A stretch of 64,000 nt of DNA from Sipunculus nudus (lineage: Eukaryota; Annelida; Sipuncula; Golfingiida; Sipunculidae): contig CM049313.1 in assembly GCA_026874595.1 (NCBI GenBank), forward strand, positions 40,948,659-41,012,658, in the 5' to 3' direction. Position 1 is the first letter of the stretch. Each line of letters begins with the position of its first letter. The position numbers were made by a program, and so were the translations under genes. Below the pieces are notes generated by a model. It was not told the origin of the DNA, ran no database searches, and saw only the letters and a program-made list of their open reading frames with translations. Positions 36,660 through 48,300 of the stretch are shown in pieces.

Positions 36660-39440
36660 TTTACATTACTTCCGACAATGCAGAGCTTTACCTCCGCCAC
36701 GGCAGAGCCTTACTTTCAACAAGACAGAGCATTACTTTCGACAAGGCAGAGCACCAAGGAAGGCTATTACTTCTGACAAGGCAGGGCATAACCTCAGACA
36801 AGACAGAGCCTTACATCAGACAAGGCAGGGCATTACCTCAGACAAGGCAGAGCATTACATCAGACAAGGCAGAGCATTACCTCAGACAAGGCAAAGCATT
36901 ACCTCAGACAAGGCAGAGCATTACCTCAGACAACGGAGAGCATTACCTCAGACAAGGCATAACATTACCTCAGACAATGCAGAGTATTACCTCAGACAAC
37001 GGAGAGCATTAACACAGACAAGGAAGAGCATTGCTCAGACAAGGCAGAGCATTACCTCAGACAAGGAAGGGCATTACTCAGACAAGGCAAAGCATAACCT
37101 CAGACAAGGCAGGGTATTACCTCAGACAAGGCAGAGCATTACCTCAGACAAGGCAAAGCATTACCTCATACAAGGCAGAGAATTGCTCAGACAAGGCAGA
37201 GCATTACCTCAGACAAGGCAGAGCATTACCTCAGACAAGGAAGAGCATTACCTCAGACAAGGCAGAGCATTATCTCAGACAAGGCAGAGCATTACCTCAG
37301 ACAAGACAGAGCATTACCTCAGACAAGGCAGAACATTACCTCAGACAAGGCAGAGTATTACCTCAGACAACGGAGAGCATTAACTCAGACAAGGCAGAGC
37401 ATTGCTAAGACAAGGCAGAGCATTACCTCAGACAAGGAAGGACATTACTCGAACAAGGCAAAGCATTACCTCAGACAAGGCAGGGCATTACCTCAGACAA
37501 GGCAGAGCATTACCTAAGACAAGGAAGGGCATTACTCAGACAAGGCAGAGCATTACCTCAGACAAGGCAGAGAATTGCTCAGACAATGCAGAGCATTACC
37601 TCAGACAAGGCAGAGCATTACCTCAGACAAGGCAAAGCATTACCTTAGACAAGGAAGAGCATTACCTCAGACAAGGCAGTGCATTTCCTCAGACAAAGCA
37701 AAGCATTAACTCAGACAAGGCAGGGCATTACCTCAGACAAGGCAGAGCATTACTCAGACAAGGCAAAGCATTACCTCAGACAAGGAAGAGCATAACCTCA
37801 GACAAGGCAGAGCATTATCTCAGACAAGGCAGAGCATTACCTCAGACAAGACAGAGCATTACCTCAGACAAGGCAAATCATTACCTGAGACAAGGCAGGG
37901 CATTACCTCAGACAAGGCAGGGCATTACTTCAGACAAGACAGCATTACTCAGACAAGGCAAAGCATTACCTCAGACAAGGAATAGCATTACCTCAGACAA
38001 GGCAGAGCATTACCTCAGACAAGGAAGAGCATTTCCTCAGACCAGGAAAAGCATTACTCAGGCAAGGCAGAGCATTATCTCAGACAAGGCAGAGCATTAC
38101 CTCAGACAACGGAGAGCATTAACTCAGACAAGGAAGAGCATTGCTCAGACAAGGCAGAGCATTACCTCAGACAAGGAAGGGCATTACTCAGACAAGGCAA
38201 AGCATAACTTCAGACAAGGCAGGGCATTACCTCAGACAGGGCAGAGCATTACCTCAGACAAGGAAGGGCATTACTCAGACAAGGCAGAGCATTACCTCAG
38301 ACAAGGCAGAGCATTGCTCAGAAAAGGCAGAGCCTTACCTCAGACAAGGCAGAGCCTTACCTCAGACAAGGCAGAGCATTACTCAGACAAGGCAAAGCAT
38401 AACATCAGACAAGGAAGAGCATTACCTCAGACAAAGCAGAGCATTATCTCAACAAGGCAGAGCATTACCTCAGACAAGGCAAAGCATTACCTCAGACAAG
38501 GCAAATCATTACCTCAGACAAGGCAGAGCATTACCTCAGACAAGGCAGGGCATTATCTCAGACAAGGAAGAGCATTACCTCAGACAAGGCAGAGCATTAC
38601 TCAGACAAGGCAAAGCATTACCTCAGACAAGGCAGAGCATTACCTCAGACAAGGAAGAGCATTTCCTCAGACAAGGAAGAGCATTTCCTCAGACAAGGCA
38701 GAGCATTACCTCAGACAAGGCAAAGCATTACCTCAGACAAGGAAGAGCATTACCTCAGACAAGACAGAGCATAACCTCAGACAAGGCAGAGCATTACTCA
38801 GACAAGGCAAAGCATTACCTCAGACAAGGAAGAGCATTACCTCAGACAAGGCAGAGCATTTCCTCAGATAAGGCAAAGCATTACCTCAGACAAGGCAGAG
38901 CATTTCTCAGACCAGGCAGAGCATTACCTCAGACAAGGCAAAGCATTACCTTAGACAAGGAAGAACATTACCTCAGACAAGGCAGAGCATTACCTCACAC
39001 AAGACAGAGCTCTAATTCATACAAGAAAGAGCATTACCTCGTACAGGACAGAGCATTACCTCCGACAAGGCAGAGCATTACTCAGACCAGGCAGAGCATT
39101 ACCTCAGACAAGGCAAGGCATTACCTTAGACAAGGAAGAGCATTACCTCAGACAAGGCAGAGCATTACCTCACACAAGACAGAGCTCTAATTCATACAAG
39201 AAAGAGCATTACCTCGTACAGGACAGAGCATTACCTCCGACAAGGCGGAGAATTACTTCAAACGCGAGTGAGCATTGCTTCCGACACGATAGGGCATTAC
39301 TTCCGACAAGACAGAGCAATAACTCTGACAAGGCATAGCATTATCTTCGTCAATAAAGAGCATTACCTTCAACAAGGCAAAGCATTTCCTGCGACAAAGC
39401 AGAGCATTTATTCTGACAAGGCAGAGCAATACCTCCGAAA
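36660..39440 (+). repeat. 22-bp minisatellite, about 125 units
   Basis: The unit is acctcagacaaggcagagca followed by tt, with occasional 20-21-bp variants (ctcagacaagg). Both ends are degenerate and the middle is homogeneous. A larger block is repeated near the right end: the phrase gagctctaattcatacaag recurs at about 39007 and 39183, about 178 bp apart. The unit has no stop in any plus frame, so translating it gives a 22-residue peptide repeat and ORFs up to 489 residues. These are not called as genes. Confidence 0.93.
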
Positions 39441-39525
39441 ATGTAATAATAATTATAAGAATAATAATGATAATTATTATTATTATAATAACCATTATTA
39501 TAATTATAATTTTAATAATTAAATC
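39441..39525. repeat. AT-rich (AATAAT/ATTATT) run
   Basis: Almost pure A/T made of AATAAT, ATTATT and TTATAATT words immediately after the 22-bp array. Confidence 0.85.
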
Positions 39526-41204
39526 TTCGTGGAATATGTTCCAACGCTTTCTTTTCGTATTTTATCAAGCGTCCATACAAAAACTATCGGTTCTTTTATA
39601 TTAACTTGATGCTTGATGAATGTAGATCATAAGAGTCTTTCTAGAAATACATATGACCTCTAAACTCAGAATTGTGCCGAGGTAATTAATTTTCCCAGTT
39701 TCACACCAAAGTGTCACCTTTCAGTACTGAAGTTCGTATCAATATACTGCTTTAGGCTTGTTTCTGGCTTCCTCGTAATCTACACGCCTGAGTTATGGTC
39801 AATCCCGCGACATTGAATGACCAATATCTACGACATTGAGACTTCAGCGGGCTTGAACATCAAGATGAATTAGTTTTCTGAGAGATTTAATGAAATTCAA
39901 GACGCTATAGTGAATGAATCTCTGACACGCGTGGCACCCTGGAGAACTCGGAAACGTTTAACATGCTTCAAGCGGAAAAAAATTGACCTGTTTTCTTATC
40001 TAGGCCGCCGGTCATCGTGTGTGAGAGCTTTCCGGTCTCCTCTGTCCCTCATCAATCGTCGATTTCCCGATCACAAAATGCGCTCATATATTGACGTGCA
40101 AATCAAGCGGATAATCTATCACAAGTGTTTGGGTAGGGTAATGCTCTTTATTTATTGGATATATATGATGAACATGTTAGAATAAAAATGAGAAATCTTG
40201 ATGTTGCGAAAACCCCCCCCCCCCCCCTTCAGATTTCCCCCGGTAACTTGAAAATCGCCTTCAGATTACAGGAGCTTTGGTTGTATTTATTTGTATTAAT
40301 TCTAGCTTTACATCTTGTTTATCTCACGTGTGGACAGTTTTAAGTTTTACACCTTGTTATCACCATCCACACAGTAATTCAGCATTCATTGTCAAGGACA
40401 CAACGTAATACACCATGAATAAGACGTAAGATCTTGAAACATGTTAATCAAACCGCTTATTGTCTAGTGCATTTCGTGTCTGTTGTCCAGATTAAATTGA
40501 AAACTTCCATAACAATATAATACTTTGTAACATTCGCAAAGATTGCAATCGTGGTTGTGTTTTTAATAAATAACACTTTACCAAGCTACATCGCCCGAGC
40601 TCATTATGATGACGAGGTAAAGACGATGTTTTATTTTACCTCCAACTACAAGTATTTTCTCGTCTTCAGGTGGTTATTTTGGTATTCACTGGTTTGTCTG
40701 TATAAGCAACTAAACCAAGTGTTCACTTACTTTGAGGAGATTTAGTGGAGGGTACAGGAACAATCCATCGGACAGAGACAGACAGAATCGCACACGAAAA
40801 GATTTTAGAAATGAAGGGGTAGTATATACAGTGATTACCTATAATGGTTTATGCTGTATTAGAATTAAAGAAAATACATGGCTGTACGGTGTTTGTAAAG
40901 TATATGTATTTAGCAAGGTTGTACGTTAATAACTTATGTTGCGAGCCAAAATCAACCCGAGCTATCTGTTGGTACACTGGTAGGGCCCGTTAGTTGGTGG
41001 TGATAACCCCGAAAATAAAACGGACTTCTACACACCTGATTTATATCGCCTGTGCTTGTTTCGTGAAAGCGTTACAGGAAAAACACCATAAAGAAGGAAC
41101 TGTGGGTATAACATGTCCACAATTAATACCAGTCAACGTTACTTGTTCAGCTGATTCGTCATGGCGAGACTTTTTTTTATAATTAATTGTTCTGAATAAA
41201 GTCC

Positions 41205-41205
<1 letters not shown>
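39526..41205. other. Intergenic, no supported feature
   Basis: Contains a run of about 15 C (40213-40227). ORFs of 91 residues or fewer are unrecognised. Confidence 0.5.
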
Positions 41206-41280
<75 letters not shown>

Positions 41281-41282
41281 TG
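41206..41282. repeat. (CT)n(CA)n compound microsatellite
   Basis: About 27 CT units followed by about 11 CA units. Confidence 0.92.
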
Positions 41283-41466
41283 CACGCACACGAACACACA
41301 CAAATCCGATTGGACATGCAAAATGTTCATAATTTGCATATATAACATTCATGTGTCTCTTGTGATTAATTGTTCGGTTACTTCGATACTGAAACAGTCA
41401 TTATGATTCGAGGTTTGATATTTTGCAGGGTTCCCGTTGCTCTTGCAGCGTTCCCGTTGCTAATGT

Positions 41467-41471
41467 CTGAC

Positions 41472-41557
<86 letters not shown>
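41467..41557. repeat. (CTGT)n(CT)n compound microsatellite
   Basis: About nine CTGT units merge into about 27 CT units. It lies about 460-550 bp upstream of the start codon of the EGF gene. Confidence 0.92.
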
Positions 41558-41559
<2 letters not shown>

Positions 41560-42017
41560 GTTCCCTTTCTGTTCTCATTTAGAAGCATTTATCTTGTAAA
41601 TGCTTTAATTTGACGTCCTTTCGCCTTCTCCCAACGAATAAATAATGTTTCCTGTTCTCATCACGAATGCTCACATGGTCCAGTTAATATGTTCTTTGAG
41701 GTGATCAGAGCTTGACGCTATTTTTATTCTACGCAGCACCGGTTTGGACAAGTGAACCAAGATCGGATCTGGTTGGATAGTCGGTCTATCAATTTACATA
41801 ACAAATGAGTAGTTTAAAGCGTCATGCATGATAACATGCAGAGATACACTGCATGGAAAAGGATGTAAAGGGGCCCCACAGCCAAAAATCCTCACTCAAG
41901 CCAAAAACGAGCTTGAGCAACTACAGGAGAGAGCCCCGAACTTGATTCTTCTGGCAACTTCAGTCGAGACCAGTCTGAAGAATCTGACTTTCGCAAATTC
42001 ACCGCAGACTTATAAGC
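41558..42017 (+). promoter_or_regulatory. Upstream region and presumed 5' UTR of the EGF-domain gene
   Basis: No TATA box stands out in the 300 bp before the start codon; the tataagc at about 42010 is too close to be one. The start codon context is agcATGG, with purine at -3 and G at +4, a good Kozak match. The transcription start and any upstream non-coding exon cannot be placed from sequence alone. Confidence 0.4.
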
Positions 42018-42195
42018 ATGGCAGATAAAGTGTTGATTCTCGCTCTCGGCTTGCTGGTGGCAGCGACAGTGGTCATAGCTCAGGTTAATTACTGCCGGCA
42101 AAATCCCTGCAGGAACGGAGGACGGTGCGTCTCGGAGTCATACGGGGCACGCTGTACATGCTCGCGACCCTGGTTCGGCACATATTGCGAAAAAA
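42018..42195 (+). CDS. EGF gene exon 1: signal peptide and EGF domain 1
   Basis: Encodes residues 1-59 plus one base of codon 60. EGF 1 runs from the cysteine in VNYC to that in GTYC, six cysteines. The exon ends ...GAA AAA A before GCAAGT, which I read as a GC-type donor (see findings). The nearby GT at 42200 would shift the frame and destroy EGF 2. Confidence 0.85.
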
Positions 42196-42325
42196 GCAAG
42201 TATCATTTATCATGATTATATTTGACGTCTACACCCAGGCTGATGTCTTCCACATCTTTGAAATTAAAGTCCTATTAATAAATTTGGCCCGTGGCTTTAA
42301 TTTATCCAACTTGTTTTATTAACAC

Positions 42326-42375
<50 letters not shown>

Positions 42376-45300
42376 ATTACACTCTTATAATTGTTCATTT
42401 CATTGGAATGAGTTACACTCAAATTGCTTTGACATCATTACTTTACACTAACAGTTTTATGCAGCTTTGTTTTCTTCCGTTATATCAACTTTATCATTAT
42501 TTTTCCTATTAAGTTCTACAAAGTATTATTTTGTACTGATATTGCCTATTTGGATAATGTCTTTTCTATTTTCTATCTAAACAGAGGACCCCTGCTACGA
42601 CAGCAATCCGTGCAAAAATGGCGGCAGATGTTTCGGCGAGACGACCGCTACGTGCGACTGTCCGTTTTACTACGGCGGCAGATATTGCCAAATACGTAGG
42701 TGAAATCAGACATTCATAAACATCCACACACAGATATAAACAGGCCCCACAGACGTTCACAAACACACACACAGATATAAACAGACCCCACAGACGCTCA
42801 CAAACACCTACACACATGTGCAGATAAACACCCACACACAGATACAGCACCCACAGATGCTCACAAACACCCACACACAGGAAAACAGTGCCCACAGCGC
42901 TCACAGACACCCACGCACAAATATACATGAAGCCACGCAATAAAAGGTAAAGGATAGGGTTTTTATAGTCTGATATCACCGACGATGTCAGTCTCATCCG
43001 ACTTTGAGAATAGGAACAATAGGAACCCAATTCTACCAAATAGCCGTTTCAGTTTTTCATAGAACCTTTTTTGCGTGTTTTCGTGTTACTAAATGTCCCT
43101 CTGCAGTTGTAACATTACGTGAATTCAGAATCAAAGTTTCACTCATCTTATACCTATAAACGGACTTGGGTCCTCTTTTGTTCTCAATGTTCTCTAAAAC
43201 CGGGTTGCGTATGACATTGTGTTGTGCCTCGTTTTAAAGGTTATGGTTCCCGCAGTGACCTCGGCGATATGAGAATAAAACTATTTTAATGTACACATCA
43301 TTTTGAGAGATATTTCGTGGTTTCTAAATTACATGGAGGCTATTATGTACCGAGATCAGCCGAACTGCCTTCGACAAAAACCGGAATACCTGCATACGCA
43401 AGCATCACGTGACACAGACACCTCTGGAGAAGGATTGATGGCTATTGTGCATGAATAACCCCTGCTGTCGGTGAGGGATTTATGCATGTTTGGCCTGACA
43501 TTTGACCCATTCTCTGACCCACGTGCATGGTTAGTAAATGTGAAAACATGTGTCTCGAGCTCCCTTTGCACTCTATACTTATGTAAGCCGGCAAAAATGG
43601 TTAATATTACATTCAATTCAGGTAATTTTTATTTAATATTGAAATAACCGCAACAAGTGTTGCTGCACCATCACCTAGAATTTACATCTAATATCAGCAA
43701 TTCTGGAAAGAGTTGTACCATTAAATTAACCAAGAAAGCACGTGCTTAAGTATCGTTTATATTTACAATACCACGTCACATTACATTAACCAAGAAAGCA
43801 CATGCATAAGTATTGTTTATATTTACAATATCACGTCACGGATATTACACTGCAATATGGATCCACTGGTTTATCAAAACATAAAATATATTTCACGGAC
43901 AAATACTTTCTGTTGGTTAGATTTGGCATAGATGTTGTCGATGCATTTTCCTTGTTTGATCCATTTACTTATTGTTTTTTTGTAATTACACTCGCAAAAG
44001 GTTTTCCTTACTTTGAGTGGATTCCCCTGAACACATCATTTTAGTCCCTACAAAACCTAAAAAAAAGGTCCTTGGTGTTGTGTTTTTTTTTGGGGGGGGG
44101 GGGGGGGGTGGCGGGGGGGGGGGGGGGTAGGTGATCCACAAATATGTCTTAAACGCTCAAAAAGGTTGCGGTGGCTGAATAAGGGGGGGGGGGGGGTCCC
44201 GACCCCCTTGGTTCCGCTTCTGCAACTTCTAAGTTTGCATATTCCCGTTTCTTCAAGGAACAGCTTCCTTGCCTTTATAAAATAAATTTAATTTATCTTT
44301 CATTTCTTCCTTACATTAATCTATACTCTATAGGTCAAACAAAAATAATAATATATGTAACCAGTCAAAGATCATCGATAATCTGATGCCCTCGCGTCCC
44401 ATAACGGTTCGCAAATGTTACCATCATATCTGCCCAGGTCTACCAGGTAAACATATACCAATGTACATATGAATTTCTTGACACAAGCACAGCACCACAA
44501 AATAAATGTAAACGTATTTGTACATATGTATATATCTGTTTGGGATGTTATCCCATTGAAAATCTATATTTTGTTTTAACTATACGTGAGCAAACCTTCT
44601 TCACCTCATTTAATACACCCCCCCCCCCCCCCCCCATTCCCGATTAAAGTCCATGTAACCGGATTTATCAGCTAGTATAGGTATGATTGAAAAATGTTTT
44701 TAACTCCACGAAACACAGTCTTGACTTTGAATTTGACTCGGATCGTTTGCGGTAACCTGATCGGTCAGTTGGCGAGCCACGCATTGTTATTGGATGGATT
44801 GACTTTGTAATTCCTTGTGCAATACATGAATGTCATAGAAATACAAGGCGCCTGCAATAGACTGTACTTAATGGTGTAAATACATTAACAATGAAAATAC
44901 ATAAAATGTATGACATTTTCAGTTAGTTTTTCCCTTTCTTTGCTAGTTTAATTTTTTGAATGTTCTAATAATTTCTTCGCAAAGGTCACTGGTCCGTGTC
45001 CTCATGTAAAGGGGGGGGGGGGGCAGGGAACCCTTTGCCCCCTTATTCCTAAAGAGTAAAGGATATAGTTTTTCTTGCGATAATAAAAGTCACACATCAG
45101 TTAATAGTTTCGTATATTTCCCTATTTTAATTATGTATCTTATATTTGTGGAGCGTGGTGGCGTAATGGTTAAGGGCGCTGGACTTGTGACCGCAGGGTT
45201 TATGGGTGCGCGTCTCGTTCTGACCGCCGTCTGCGGTTAGACTCCTAGGCAAAGTCTTTACCGCAAGGGTGTGCTCTCTCGACCCAGGTGTGAGTGGGTG

Positions 45301-48300
45301 CTGGTCAGGGGAGAAAGGCATATGTAGAACGAATAACCATCTAGCTCCTGATTTGGCTGCTTGGGTTGTATGCTCCCCAGGGAGCTGAGAAAAGCTACAA
45401 GAATGAACAAGCCCGAAAGACAAGGAAGGCATAGTGTAAAGTCGGATGAGACTGACATCGTCGGTAATATCAGACTATAAACCCCCACCTTTACCTTTCT
45501 TTACCTTTATATTTAGAACGTGTGGGATATTGCGTGTGACAATTGCCTAATTTAACTGGCATAAAGATAAGACGATGTTTAAAGATGAAAAACAAGTCTA
45601 AAAATCGAACAAAATTTAATATAATTCATAATTTATACTGGAAGCGCAAAAATATGATGTTCAACAGACAAGACCTATGTAAGGAATTATGCTACAAGAA
45701 GAATGCATGCGTGTCCCATCCAAGCGTACAATGATATATGTATTCGTTTACCCACACAAGGGAGTTTCTCAAATTAATATAAAAACACACCAGTCCGTGA
45801 CTTGGTGGAACGTGGTAATTTTATTAATTAACTCCATGCTGTGTTTACTTCACAACGTGTGGCAAAAAAAAGGAAAAGATATATCAACGTTATGTCTTAC
45901 TAGTCGGTCAGCTATGATTGATTCCTATCGTTTATATCAGTGTTGAGCTCAGCTTACTGTTATGTTAATTAGCACACTTTGTATTGACCCGGACCGCGCC
46001 CGGACGGAGACGCTGAGCTGGCATTAATCAGTCTGGCGTGGAACACCGCCAGCGCTGACTCCTCGACATGTTGAAAGTCGCTGTATATATCACTTCATTG
46101 AATAATACAAGTCAACCCGTGTTATACATGACAAGACTAATTGCGTTTGATGTATCACTGTCATAAACCAGTCCATGGCAGTATTTTACTGGGGGTTTTT
46201 TTTTATAAGTCAGAGTTAGGAACAAGAATAATATTGAAATGTAAAACTGACACGGACTTAAGACAGACTTGTCTATTATTAAACATAAGAGATAAGAGAG
46301 ATAAGAGATAAGAAATAGTTTATTGCTTTATATATATTTAATAAAATCATCACATACAGTAGTATTTGGCTTGACTGGCTTGCTTAAACAAACACATTAA
46401 ACACGGAATAATAATATAAAATTGTGTATAGAAAATAAGACGTATGACTAAGAATGTTTGACTAGATTATTGTGCTGCAAGTGATATATTTAATGCCCCA
46501 AACGGCTGAAGCGTATGTGCTAGTTTGAGTTCTTTTGGAATTGCCTGATAGCGACCTATAGCGAATGTAGTAGTTTTAATATAGAGCTCCTCACGTCTGC
46601 TTTGTAAACCTGAGACATACTGTCATTTACTCGAAAATAAATTAATGAACGGTCTTTTTCTCGTAAAGCTTTCCCTCGCTTTGTTTTCTCCATCTCCAAA
46701 GAGCAGGCTATGTCTACACCAAATGTTTGCGACATATATGCTGTCATTTTATTCTGAATAATTAAATGAACGGTCTTCTTTACGTAAAGTTAACCTCGTT
46801 TTATTTTCTCCGCCTCCACAGAGCAGGCTGTCTATACCTAACTTTTGTGACATGCTGTCATTTGCTTGTAAATAATTTATTGAACTGTCGTTTTCTCGAA
46901 AAGTTTCCCCTCGTTTTATTTTCTCCACCTCCACAGAGCAGGCTATGTCTACGCCTAATGTTTGTGACATGCTGTCATTTACTTGTAATTAATTAAAGGA
47001 ACGGTCTCTTTCTCGTAAAGTTCCCCTCGTTTTATTTTCTCAACCTCCACAGAGCGGTCTATGTCTACACCTAATGTTTGAGACATGCTGTCATTTACTT
47101 ATAAATAATCAAAGGAACGGTCTTTTTCTCGTAAAGATTCCCCTAGTTTTATTTTCTCCACTAACACAGAACAGTGTATACACATAATGTTTGTGACACA
47201 GACTGCTCTTTTTTACTTGTCAATATTTTAATGAACGCTCTTTTCTTATTAAGGGCCTTCTTTTCGTTTCTCCTCGTTTTATTTCCCTCAACCTGCACAG
47301 AGCAGGCACTGCCTTTATCTTATGTCTGTCTCTTATCTCCACCTCAACAAGGCAGGCAGTGCCTTTATCTTATGTCTGTCTCTAATCTCCACTTCTACAG
47401 GGCAGGCAGTGCCTTTATCTTATGTCTGTCTCTTATCTCCACTTCCGTAGGACAGGAAATGCTTTCACCTCATGTCGGTCTCTTGTCTCCACCTCCACAG
47501 GGGAGGCAATGCCATCACCTAAAGTCTGTCTTTTATCTCCAACTCCACAGAGCAGGCAATGCCTTCACCCACCTTATGTCTGTCTCTATCTCCACCTCCA
47601 CAGGGCAGGTAGTGCCCACGCCTTATGTCTGTCTCTAAATCTCCACCTTAACAAAGCAGGCAATGCCTTCACCTTATGTCTGTCTCTTATCTCCATCTCC
47701 ACAAAGCAGGCTATGCCTTCACCTTATGTCTGTCTCTTATCTCCACCTCCACAGGGCAGGTAGTGCCCATGCCTTATGTCTGTCTCTAAATCTTCACCTG
47801 AACAAAGCAGGCAATGCCTTCACCTTATGTCTGTCTCTTATCTCAACCTCGACAGGGCAGGCAGTGGAATTACCTAAAGTCTGTCTCTTATCTCCATCTC
47901 CACAAAGCAGGCAATGCCTTCACCTTATGTCTATCTCTTATCCTCATCTCAAGAGGGCAGGCGATGGAATTACCTAAAGTCTGTCTCTTATCTCCATCTA
48001 CACAAAGCAGGCAATGCCTTCACCTTATGTCTGTCTCTTATCTCCACCTCCACAGAGCAGGCAATGCCTTTACCTTATCTCTGTCTCTAAATCTTCACCT
48101 TTACAAAGCAGGCAATGCTTTCACCTTATGTCTGTCTCTTATCTCCACCTCCACAGGGCAGACAGTGCCTTTTCCTTATGCATTTCTCTTATCTCCAACA
48201 CCACAGAGCAGGCAATGCCTTCACCTTATGTCTGTCTCTAAATCTCCACCTTAACAAAGCAGGCAATGCCTTCACCTTATGTCTGTCTCTTATCTCCACC

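Noticed and set aside
37402-38871. 489-residue ORF, the longest in the window
   Set aside because: It is the 22-bp minisatellite read through; the unit has no stops in any plus frame, and overlapping frames are equally open.
42566-43039. 157-residue minus-strand ORF with valine/cysteine-rich repeats
   Set aside because: It is antisense to EGF exon 2 and to the ~46-bp tandem repeat in intron 2.
45127-45488. Minus-strand ORFs of 101 and 76 residues
   Set aside because: Antisense reading of the tRNA-derived SINE.
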